The translations under genes were made by a program, and so were the position numbers. Below are positions 1-6,787 of a stretch of DNA of 37,257 nt, in pieces. Every line of letters begins with the position of its first letter. Position 1 is the first letter of the stretch. The notes under the pieces were generated by a model. The model was not told where the DNA came from and made no database searches. It saw nothing but the letters and a program-made list of their open reading frames with translations. The DNA comes from Tyzzerella sp. (lineage in GTDB: Bacteria > Bacillota > Clostridia > Lachnospirales > Anaerotignaceae): NCBI GenBank assembly GCA_019415525.1, contig DXZA01000030.1:1-37257 (forward strand), in the 5' to 3' direction.

Positions 1-29
1 GAATATATTTATAAAAGGAGATTTTTAAT

Positions 30-128
30 ATGAGTAAAGAAACTATCAAAAAAATATTTATGGATTATATCAATACACCAGCTATATTCGTTATGAGTGA
101 AAGTTGTATTAAAAAATTAAATAAATAA
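30..128 (+). CDS. Small ORF, 32 codons, function unknown
   Basis: A 32-codon ORF starts with ATG nine bases after a good ribosome binding site (AAAGGAG, about 14-20) and is followed within eight bases by a strong terminator, so it looks like the last translated unit of a transcript entering from the left. The peptide is basic at both ends (starts MSKETIKK, ends CIKKLNK), has a short hydrophobic middle (PAIFVM) and one cysteine near the C terminus. It has no signal peptide or recognisable family motif. It is not an obvious AgrD-type or lanthipeptide precursor. It could be a real small protein or a remnant; the window edge hides its neighbours. The existence of a translated ORF is moderately supported; function is unknown. 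Confidence 0.5.
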   Translation: MSKETIKKIFMDYINTPAIFVMSESCIKKLNK

Positions 129-135
129 TTTTTAA

Positions 136-167
136 ATATCCTGATTATTTATCAGGATATTTTTTTT
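136..167 (+). terminator. Intrinsic terminator after the 32-codon ORF
   Basis: A perfect 10-bp stem (136-145 with 151-160, ATATCCTGAT arm), a five-base loop and a run of seven T. It separates the left-edge transcript from the ilv promoter. Confidence 0.9.
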
Positions 168-205
168 ATGCTAATTTACAATATTTTAATTCGTTATTAT
201 TAATA

Positions 206-234
206 TTGACAATAAAAGTTAAAACATATAATAT
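206..234 (+). promoter_or_regulatory. Probable sigma-A promoter of ilvBN
   Basis: TTGACA at 206-211 is followed by overlapping -10 candidates: TATAAT at 227-232 (15-bp spacer) and TAATAT at 229-234 (17-bp spacer). Transcription would start near 240, leaving about 110 bases of untranslated leader before ilvB. Confidence 0.6.
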
Positions 235-239
235 ATAAA

Positions 240-350
240 AATATTAATGCTTTTTTGATTTAGCAGGATAAAATATAGGGGAAAAGCATTATTTAAATAC
301 AAAGTATGTACTTCACTTTGTATATATTATTAATTTAAGGGGGGAGCATC
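240..350 (+). promoter_or_regulatory. Structured 5' leader of ilvB, class not recognised
   Basis: The leader can form two perfect helices: a 10-bp stem 245-254/282-291 closing a 27-base loop, and a 9-bp stem 297-305/315-323 with a 9-base loop. Neither is followed by a T-run, so no intrinsic terminator is seen. There is no T-box sequence (no GGGTGG-type antiterminator), although T-boxes often precede ilv genes in this phylum. A ten-codon reading frame at 306-338 encodes a peptide ending LYILLI but lacks a ribosome binding site. The strong ilvB site AAGGGGGGAG lies at about 337-346. Confidence 0.4.
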
Positions 351-353
351 AAT

Positions 354-2087
354 TTGAGTATAACAGGTGCAGAATTATTTGTAAAAGCTTTAAAAGAAGA
401 AAATGTAGATAAAATTTTTGCTTATCCAGGTGGAAATATAACAGATATTTTAAATGCTCTATATAAACAGAATGATATTGAGCTTATACTTCCAAGACAT
501 GAGCAAGCTCTTTCTCATGCCGCTGATGGGTATGCACGTTCAACTGGTAAAGTTGGTGTCTGTCTTGTAACAAGTGGACCAGGGGCTACCAATCTTGTTA
601 CAGGAATTGCAACTGCTAATTTTGATAGTGTTCCTATGGTTTGTTTTACAGGGCAAGTTCCTACACATCTTATAGGAAATGATGCTTTTCAGGAGGTTGA
701 CATAGTAGGTATTACAAGACATATATGTAAATATGCTGTTACTGTAAGAAAAAGAAGTGACCTTGCTTCTATAATTAAAAAAGCATTTTTTATTGCAAGA
801 AATGGTAAACCAGGAGTTGTTCTTGTAGATATTCCTAAAGATATTCAAATGGAAGTTGGAGATAGACATTATCCTGAAAGTATCGAAATAAGAAGTTATA
901 AGCCTAATACTTCCGTACATATTGGTCAAATTAAAAAAGCTGTTGATATACTTAAAAAAGCCAAAAAACCTGTATTTCTTATAGGTGGTGGCGTAAATAT
1001 TGCACATGCCAATGAAGAAATGAGAAAACTTGCTGAAAAAAGTAATGTTCCTGTAATTACTACAATTATGGGCAAAGGTGCTATACCTACAAATCATGAA
1101 CTTTTTGTAGGTAATATTGGTATACATGGAAGTTTTGCATCAAATAGTGCTATAAGTGAGGCAGATGTACTTTTTTCAATAGGTACAAGATTTAATGACC
1201 GTATAACAGGTAAAATAAGTGAATTTGCTAAGAATGCAACTATAATACATGTGGATATAGACCCTGCATCTATATCAAGAAATATTGTTGTTGACATTCC
1301 TATTGTTGCTGATGCTAAAGTTGCTATACAGGCTATTACAGAAAAAATAGATAGATTAAATACTGATGATTGGCTTAAACAAATTAAAGAGTGGAAAGAA
1401 AAATATCCTTTAAAAATGAAAAGTGAAGGTCTTACTCCACAGAAAATAATTGAAACTATAAACAGAAAATTTGATAATCTTATTGTTACAACAGACGTTG
1501 GTCAAAATCAGCTTTGGACAACACAATATATTGAGCTTGATGAAAATAAACAACTTATCACTTCCGGTGGTCTTGGAACAATGGGATTTGGTTTCCCTTC
1601 TGCAATAGGTGCTAAACTTGGAAATCCTGATAAAACTGTTATTTCAATATCCGGTGACGGTGGTGTACAAATGAATATACAGGAATTGGCAACAGCTGTT
1701 GCTTATGAACTTCCTGTTATATTATGTATATTTAATAATGGATATCTTGGAAACGTTCGTCAGCTTCAAGAATTTTTCAGTAAAGGACACTATTCTTGTG
1801 TATGTTTGAAATATGATAGAAATTGTGATTGTACTGTGGCAAAAAATGTGCCTAAAGCAGGTTGTGCTAAAAAACCTTATTCACCTGACTTTGTAAAACT
1901 TGCTGAAAGCTATGGTGCAAAAGGTATTCGTGTTATAAATGAAGAAGATATTGAAAAGGCTTTTGATGAGGCTTCAAAAAATACAAAAACTCCTACAATA
2001 ATAGAATTTATGATTGAGCGTGAAGAAGATGTACTTCCTATGGTGCTTCTTGGAAATCCGCTTAATGAAATGATTATTGAAAAGTAA
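354..2087 (+). CDS. ilvB: Acetolactate synthase, large (catalytic) subunit
   Basis: Thiamine-diphosphate enzyme that condenses two pyruvates to acetolactate (valine/leucine) or pyruvate with 2-oxobutyrate (isoleucine); cytosolic. The TTG start is chosen because AAGGGGGGAG lies just upstream. In the 577-residue protein the catalytic Glu50 sits in RHEQALSHAADGYA, the central domain follows, and the TPP/Mg motif runs from GDG at 434-436 to NN at 461-462 with family-typical spacing. The next gene is the regulatory subunit, 12 bases away. Unusual feature: a loop of about 25 residues with five cysteines (482, 484, 491, 493, 504) lies between the TPP motif and the C-terminal tail, where the Escherichia coli-type enzyme is shorter. 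No other ilv or leu genes are in the window. Confidence 0.95.
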   Translation: MSITGAELFVKALKEENVDKIFAYPGGNITDILNALYKQNDIELILPRHEQALSHAADGYARSTGKVGVCLVTSGPGATNLVTGIATANFDSVPMVCFTGQVPTHLIGNDAFQEVDIVGITRHICKYAVTVRKRSDLASIIKKAFFIARNGKPGVVLVDIPKDIQMEVGDRHYPESIEIRSYKPNTSVHIGQIKKAVDILKKAKKPVFLIGGGVNIAHANEEMRKLAEKSNVPVITTIMGKGAIPTNHELFVGNIGIHGSFASNSAISEADVLFSIGTRFNDRITGKISEFAKNATIIHVDIDPASISRNIVVDIPIVADAKVAIQAITEKIDRLNTDDWLKQIKEWKEKYPLKMKSEGLTPQKIIETINRKFDNLIVTTDVGQNQLWTTQYIELDENKQLITSGGLGTMGFGFPSAIGAKLGNPDKTVISISGDGGVQMNIQELATAVAYELPVILCIFNNGYLGNVRQLQEFFSKGHYSCVCLKYDRNCDCTVAKNVPKAGCAKKPYSPDFVKLAESYGAKGIRVINEEDIEKAFDEASKNTKTPTIIEFMIEREEDVLPMVLLGNPLNEMIIEK

Positions 2088-2099
2088 AGGAGGATTAAT

Positions 2100-2594
2100 A
2101 TGTTGAAGAAAAGATGTATAAGTTTATACGTTGAAAATGAAGTTGGTGTACTTGCAAAAATTTCAGGACTTTTTTCTGGAAAGTCATATAACCTTGATAG
2201 TTTAACAGTTGGTACAACTGAAGATAGTACTATATCTCGTATGACAATATGCCTTACAAGTGACGACCAAACTTTTGAACAGATTAAAAAACAGCTTAAT
2301 AGAAGTGTTGAAGTTATAAAAGTAGTTGACTTTACAGAAACTCAAATACATATGAAAGAGCTTATGTTTATAAAAATATGGGATTGTTCAAAAAATGATA
2401 AAACAGATATTTTCAGAATTGCTCAAGTTTATGATTTAAAAGTAATTGATTATGATATGTCTTCTTTTATAATAGAATGTACTAAGAGTGAAGAAGAAAA
2501 TAATAATATAATAAAAATTTTAAATAAAAACTATCCTAATCGTATAGAAGTTGTACGTGGAGGAAATGTTGCAATAGAGGCATTAAAAATATAA
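2100..2594 (+). CDS. ilvN: Acetolactate synthase, small (regulatory) subunit
   Basis: Regulatory partner of IlvB. In this family the ACT domains bind valine and set feedback inhibition and full activity of the large subunit. The 164-residue length is normal. An N-terminal ACT domain (about residues 5-75, with VENEVGVLAKISGLFSGKSYN) is followed by a C-terminal ALS-type ACT-like domain containing the expected KELMFIKI strand. The ATG start has an AAAGGAGG site spanning the end of ilvB, so the two genes share an mRNA and are probably made in a fixed ratio. Some groups call this gene ilvH. Confidence 0.93.
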   Translation: MLKKRCISLYVENEVGVLAKISGLFSGKSYNLDSLTVGTTEDSTISRMTICLTSDDQTFEQIKKQLNRSVEVIKVVDFTETQIHMKELMFIKIWDCSKNDKTDIFRIAQVYDLKVIDYDMSSFIIECTKSEEENNNIIKILNKNYPNRIEVVRGGNVAIEALKI

Positions 2595-2604
2595 TATATT
2601 TATG

Positions 2605-2637
2605 AAGAGAACATATATTTATGTTCTCTTTATTTTT
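2605..2637 (+). terminator. Intrinsic terminator of ilvBN
   Basis: A perfect 10-bp stem (2605-2614 with 2621-2630, AAGAGAACAT arm), a six-base loop and a TATTTTT tail. Confidence 0.88.
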
Positions 2638-2652
2638 AAGAGGTGATAAATT

Positions 2653-3462
2653 TTGATAAAAGCTGATTTTCATACACATACAAATTTTTGTGATGGTAAA
2701 AATACTCCTGCACAAATGGTTGTATCTGCATATGCTATGGGTCTTACAGATTATGGTATATCAGGTCATGGATATATTACATCAGGTGAGGAGTTTGGAA
2801 TGAACCCTCAAGTTTTTGAAAAGTATAAATCTGAAATAATGAAGCTCAAAGAAGAATATGAAGGCAAAATGAATATTTATATGGGTGTTGAGCTTGATAT
2901 ACTAGGATATTTACATGAAGCTGATTATACAATAGGTTCTTGTCATTGTATAGAAAAAAAAGGTGAATATGTAATAGTTGATGATACAGAAGAAAAGCTT
3001 TGTGATGCTGTAAATAGACTTTGGAATGGCGACTGGTACAGTATGACAAAAGATTATTATGAACTTGTTTCAAAGACATATGATATAACAAAATGTGATT
3101 TTATAGGTCATTTTGATTTAATAACAAAGTTTAATCAAGATAATAGACATTTTGATGAAAATAACGATATATATTTGGAACAGGCATATAATGCTATGAA
3201 AAAATTAAATTCTTATGGCATACCTTTTGAAATAAATACAGGTGCAATTTCAAGGGGATATAGAAAAGAGCCATATCCTAATAAAATACTTCTTAGAGAA
3301 CTTTATAATATGGGTGGAAGGATTATTATAAATTCTGATAGCCATAGTACTGAAAATATATGTTATAAATTTGATGAGGCAGCTGCCATTGCAAAAGAAT
3401 GTGGTTTTAAAACATCACTTATACTCAAGCCGGAAGGCGGTTTTAGAGAAGTTAATTTATAA
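2653..3462 (+). CDS. Histidinol-phosphatase, PHP (HisJ/HisK) type
   Basis: A 269-residue PHP-superfamily metal hydrolase. The HisJ family removes phosphate from L-histidinol phosphate in histidine synthesis. Visible metal-ligand motifs are HTHTNFCDG near the N terminus, GISGHGY, GVELDILGY, GSCHCI, GHFDLITKF and the C-terminal NSDSHS, in the family order. The TTG start is supported by AAGAGGTGAT just upstream. It lies 16 bases after the ilvBN terminator with no obvious promoter of its own, so read-through from ilvBN is possible. No other his gene is nearby. A general PHP phosphoesterase is the alternative. Confidence 0.82.
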   Translation: MIKADFHTHTNFCDGKNTPAQMVVSAYAMGLTDYGISGHGYITSGEEFGMNPQVFEKYKSEIMKLKEEYEGKMNIYMGVELDILGYLHEADYTIGSCHCIEKKGEYVIVDDTEEKLCDAVNRLWNGDWYSMTKDYYELVSKTYDITKCDFIGHFDLITKFNQDNRHFDENNDIYLEQAYNAMKKLNSYGIPFEINTGAISRGYRKEPYPNKILLRELYNMGGRIIINSDSHSTENICYKFDEAAAIAKECGFKTSLILKPEGGFREVNL

Positions 3463-3470
3463 ATTTATAA

Positions 3471-3501
3471 AAAACAGACAGTTATAACTGTCTGTTTTTT
3501 T
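3471..3501. terminator. Bidirectional terminator between convergent genes
   Basis: A 12-bp perfect inverted repeat (3471-3482/3487-3498, loop TATA) with a T-run on the right for the plus strand and an A-run on the left that becomes a T-run on the minus strand. It serves the phosphatase gene and the LysR gene. The last codons of the LysR gene (KNRQL region) lie inside the stem. Confidence 0.85.
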
Positions 3502-4369
3502 GTGTTTCAAAAAATTCTTTTGAAATTCTTATAAGTTTTTTTAGAGGCATATTATTTTCTGTGTTTTTATAATACATACCATAAGAAATAGTTTCAGAAT
3601 TTTCTATTGGTATATAATTCAATGAGTTATCTCTGGCTATTGGTATATCAGGTAATATTGTAAATGCATTAAGTCCTTTTATAAGTGCAAATGTTGATTC
3701 TATATTTTCACATATATAAACATCATTAGGTAATCTTTGTCCTATAACTTTTTGATTTACATGGGCTGTTATTGGATAGTTTCTTCTTGGGTCGGAAAGT
3801 ACAATTTTGCCATATGATAAATCATCACCTGTTATTATTTTTTTATTTGAAAATGGGTGATTTTTAGGACATACACATACTATTTTAAGTTTTATTAATT
3901 CTGTATATGTTGCAAAATCATCAGTTTTAATTCCATACATTATATCAAGAGATTCTGTATCCATCATATTTCTTAATATTTGAGGTATAGCCGTTTTTAT
4001 AATAGGGTGTATACCTTCTTCTTCTTTTATGAATTCTTTAAGTAATTCAGGAAGAAATGAAAATTCAAGCATACTATGGCAACCAATTAAAAAAGGAATC
4101 ATTTTATCTTTTGTATTTGTTGTAAGCTTTATTTTTGCCATATGTGCAATTCCTAATATATTTTTTGCATCTTCTATAAAATTCCAACCTGCATGTGTAA
4201 GTTCCACAGTTCTGGTTGTACGTTTAAAAAGTTTAACTTCAAGTTCTTTTTCCAAAGAGTTTATTTGATGTGTTACAGCAGGTTGTGTAATATGTAATAT
4301 TTCAGAAGCACGGGCAAAATTAAGATTTTCTGCAACAGCAAGAAAACATTCAAGTTGTACTGTATTCAT
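3482..4369 (-). CDS. LysR-family transcriptional regulator
   Basis: A 295-residue LTTR of standard length. The N-terminal winged helix-turn-helix is clear (LNFARASEILHITQPAVTHQ, then LEKELEVKLFKRT), followed by a periplasmic-binding-protein-like effector domain (about 90-290). The ATG start is preceded on the minus strand by AAAGGAG. It is divergent from the MarR-exporter operon across 141 bases and convergent with the phosphatase gene. LTTRs often control the divergent gene and themselves. Neither the target nor the ligand can be inferred here. Confidence 0.9.
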   Translation of the reverse strand: MNTVQLECFLAVAENLNFARASEILHITQPAVTHQINSLEKELEVKLFKRTTRTVELTHAGWNFIEDAKNILGIAHMAKIKLTTNTKDKMIPFLIGCHSMLEFSFLPELLKEFIKEEEGIHPIIKTAIPQILRNMMDTESLDIMYGIKTDDFATYTELIKLKIVCVCPKNHPFSNKKIITGDDLSYGKIVLSDPRRNYPITAHVNQKVIGQRLPNDVYICENIESTFALIKGLNAFTILPDIPIARDNSLNYIPIENSETISYGMYYKNTENNMPLKKLIRISKEFFETQKNRQL

Positions 4370-4390
4370 ATTAATACTCCTTTATACAAT

Positions 4391-4419
4391 ATTATTAATA
4401 AATGTTTTTTATTAATAAT
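4391..4419. promoter_or_regulatory. Inverted repeat upstream of the LysR gene, possible operator
   Basis: Perfect 10-bp inverted repeat ATTATTAATA (4391-4400) / TATTAATAAT (4410-4419) with a 9-bp spacer, about 20 bases upstream of the LysR start. A LysR autoregulatory site is possible. The repeat is pure A/T in an A/T-rich spacer, so chance is a real alternative. Confidence 0.3.
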
Positions 4420-4457
4420 AACATTTTTGAATTTTACATTCAATATAAAATAGTGTA

Positions 4458-4479
4458 AATTATTAGGGTAAAAATAATT
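4458..4479. promoter_or_regulatory. Inverted repeat upstream of the MarR gene, possible operator
   Basis: AATTATT (4458-4464) and AATAATT (4473-4479) are inverted around an 8-bp spacer, about 30 bases before the MarR gene. Size and position suit a MarR-dimer autorepression site, but the composition makes the call weak. Confidence 0.3.
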
Positions 4480-4510
4480 AGGATATTAACAAAAAAGAGA
4501 GGTGATATAA

Positions 4511-4969
4511 TTGTGTGATATAGTTGTGGATAAAGAATATGACGTAATGAAGTTTTTTAGAAGAATAAATATTGAGATTGAAAATATAATAAATGATAAT
4601 GTAAGCAAACATGATTTAACTGCATCTCAGGGCAATATTCTTGGATATTTAATAAGACATAAAAATGAAAAAATATGTTCAACTGATATTCATGTTAAAT
4701 TAGGTCTTTCAAGAGCTTCTGTTTCTGCAACTCTTAAAAAACTTAGAAATAATGATTTTATATTATTTGAAGATGTACCTTATGATGATAGAAGAAAGTA
4801 CATTGTTCTTACACAAAAAGCACTTCATATAGAAAAAGAAATACAGTTATGTTTTGAAAAAATGAAAAATATAATATATGAAGGGTTTTCAGAAGAAGAA
4901 AAAGAAAGTTTTAATATTTTAATGGAGAAAATAAAACAGAATATACGAAATAGTAAAGAATTAGATTGA
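4511..4969 (+). CDS. MarR-family transcriptional regulator
   Basis: A 152-residue winged-helix regulator. The recognition region (STDIHVKLGLSRASVSATLKKL) is followed by the beta-wing with DDRRKYIVLT, the family hallmark; flanking helices form the dimer. The TTG start is set by GAGAGGTGAT just upstream. It is the first gene before two ABC half-transporters 52 bases downstream, a common arrangement in which a MarR repressor senses a toxic compound and releases the exporter operon. An A/T-only hairpin in the 4970-4990 spacer is too weak to call a terminator, so co-transcription is likely. Confidence 0.9.
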   Translation: MCDIVVDKEYDVMKFFRRINIEIENIINDNVSKHDLTASQGNILGYLIRHKNEKICSTDIHVKLGLSRASVSATLKKLRNNDFILFEDVPYDDRRKYIVLTQKALHIEKEIQLCFEKMKNIIYEGFSEEEKESFNILMEKIKQNIRNSKELD

Positions 4970-5021
4970 AAAAAACATTTTGTTTTTGACATAATTATTT
5001 TACATAAAAGGAGGTATAAAG

Positions 5022-6770
5022 ATGATAAAAACATTAATGAGTCAAATCAAAGAATATAAAAAAGTTTCTATTCTTACACCTGTTTTTACATCACTAGAAG
5101 TTTTTATGGAAGTTCTTATTCCATTTATTACTTCAGCTTTAATTGACCAAGGTATTCAAAGAGGGGATATGGGAAAAATTTATTTCTATGGTGGAATAAT
5201 GATTGTTATAGCAATGCTCAGTCTTCTTTTTGGTATACTTGCAGGGAAATATGCAGCAGATGCTTCTTCAGGATTTGCCTGCAATCTAAGAAATGCTATG
5301 TATGATAATATACAAACATTCTCTTTTTCAAACATTGATAAATTTAGTACAGCAGGTCTTGTAACAAGAATGACAACAGACGTTACAAATGTACAAAACT
5401 CATACCAGATGTGTTTAAGAATTGCTGTTAGAGCACCACTTATGCTTGTATGTAGTTTAGCTATGTGCTTTTTAATAAATGCACAGCTTAGTATTGTATT
5501 TGTTGTAGCAATAGCCATACTTGCCTGTGGATTAATATTTATTATGAAAGGTGCTATAAAAATATTTGATGTTGTATTTAAAAAATATGATGCATTAAAC
5601 GCAAGTGTTCAGGAAAATGTCACAGCAATAAGAGTTGTTAAAGCATTTGTAAGAGAAGATTTTGAAAATAAAAAATTTACACATGCTGCAAATGAATTAT
5701 ATAAACTTTTTGTAAAAGCAGAAAGTATACTTGCATTTAACAGCCCTATAATGATGTTTGTTATATATGGTTGTGTAACAGCTCTTTCTTGGTTTGGTGC
5801 AAACTTTATTATTGCTGGAAATCTTACAACAGGTGAACTTACATCAATGTTTACTTATATTATGAGTATAATGATGTCATTAATGATACTTTCAATGATT
5901 TTTGTTATGATTACAATGAGTGCTGCAAGTGGTAGACGTATTGCAGAGGTTATAAATGAAAAACCTGATATTGTAAATCCTAAAAATCCTGTTATGGAAA
6001 TAAAAGATGGAAGTATTGATTTTAATCATGTTAATTTCCACTATAAACATGCAAATGATAAAGAAACTCTTACAGATATTGATTTACATATTAAATCTGG
6101 AGAAACAATAGGTATTATAGGTGGAACAGGAAGCGGTAAATCAAGTCTTGTAAATCTTATAAGTCGTCTTTATGATGTTGCTAGTGGTTCTGTATATGTT
6201 GGTGGCAGAGATGTTCGTGAATATGATATAGAAGAGCTTAGAAATAAAGTTGCTGTTGTACTTCAGAAAAATGTACTTTTCTCAGGTTCAATACTTGACA
6301 ACCTTAGATGGGGTAAAGAAGATGCAACAGAAGAAGAATGTATTGAAGTATGTCGTCAGGCTTGTGCTGATGATTTTATAGAACAGTTCCCAGATAAATA
6401 TAATACACATATTGAACAGGGTGGTTCTAACGTATCAGGTGGACAGAAACAAAGATTATGTATTGCAAGAGCACTTCTTAAGAGTCCTAAAGTATTAATA
6501 CTTGATGACTCAACAAGTGCTGTAGATACTGCAACTGATGCTAAAATAAGAGATTCTTTTGCTAAAAAAATTCCTGGTGTTACAAAAATTATAATAGCAC
6601 AAAGAGTTTCCAGTATTGAAAATGCAGATAGAATAATAGTTATAGATGATGGAAAAATATGTGGATTTGATACACATAAAAATCTTATGGAAACAAATGA
6701 AATTTACCGTGAAATATATGATACACAGGTAAAAGGTGGCGGAGATTTTGACCAGCCAACTAAAGACTGA
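5022..6770 (+). CDS. ABC exporter half-transporter with degenerate NBD (subunit 1)
   Basis: A 582-residue ABC protein with an N-terminal six-helix exporter domain (about 1-310) and a C-terminal ATPase. Walker A GGTGSGKS is at 367-374 and the signature VSGGQ at about 471-475. The catalytic Glu after Walker B is Asp496 (ILDDS) and the switch His is Gln527 (IAQR). These substitutions are the mark of the non-catalytic member of heterodimeric exporters such as Thermotoga TM287/TM288, LmrCD and BmrCD. The ATG is preceded by AAAAGGAGG. Its partner begins 17 bases downstream. Role: export of drugs, lipids or peptides; substrate unknown. Confidence 0.92.
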   Translation: MIKTLMSQIKEYKKVSILTPVFTSLEVFMEVLIPFITSALIDQGIQRGDMGKIYFYGGIMIVIAMLSLLFGILAGKYAADASSGFACNLRNAMYDNIQTFSFSNIDKFSTAGLVTRMTTDVTNVQNSYQMCLRIAVRAPLMLVCSLAMCFLINAQLSIVFVVAIAILACGLIFIMKGAIKIFDVVFKKYDALNASVQENVTAIRVVKAFVREDFENKKFTHAANELYKLFVKAESILAFNSPIMMFVIYGCVTALSWFGANFIIAGNLTTGELTSMFTYIMSIMMSLMILSMIFVMITMSAASGRRIAEVINEKPDIVNPKNPVMEIKDGSIDFNHVNFHYKHANDKETLTDIDLHIKSGETIGIIGGTGSGKSSLVNLISRLYDVASGSVYVGGRDVREYDIEELRNKVAVVLQKNVLFSGSILDNLRWGKEDATEEECIEVCRQACADDFIEQFPDKYNTHIEQGGSNVSGGQKQRLCIARALLKSPKVLILDDSTSAVDTATDAKIRDSFAKKIPGVTKIIIAQRVSSIENADRIIVIDDGKICGFDTHKNLMETNEIYREIYDTQVKGGGDFDQPTKD

Positions 6771-6787
6771 AAGGTAGGTGTATTATA

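Noticed and set aside
306..338. Ten-codon frame before ilvB ending LYILLI, as a classical leader peptide
   Set aside because: No ribosome binding site at a usable distance, no terminator or antiterminator pair and no run of identical control codons. Kept only as a remark on the leader.
240..350. T-box riboswitch upstream of ilvB
   Set aside because: The conserved T-box antiterminator sequence and specifier stem are absent.
540..1127. Long minus-strand open frame opposite ilvB
   Set aside because: Its translation is low-complexity (Tyr, Asn, Ser, Cys, Ile-rich) and it is the antisense shadow of a clearly conserved gene. The same holds for the other antisense frames opposite galE, cobT, pyrB, the antiporter gene and others.
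4970..5021. Promoter or terminator between the MarR gene and the ABC genes
   Set aside because: TTGACA at 4986-4991 has no -10 at an acceptable distance, and the nearby hairpin is almost purely A-U. Co-transcription is the simpler reading.
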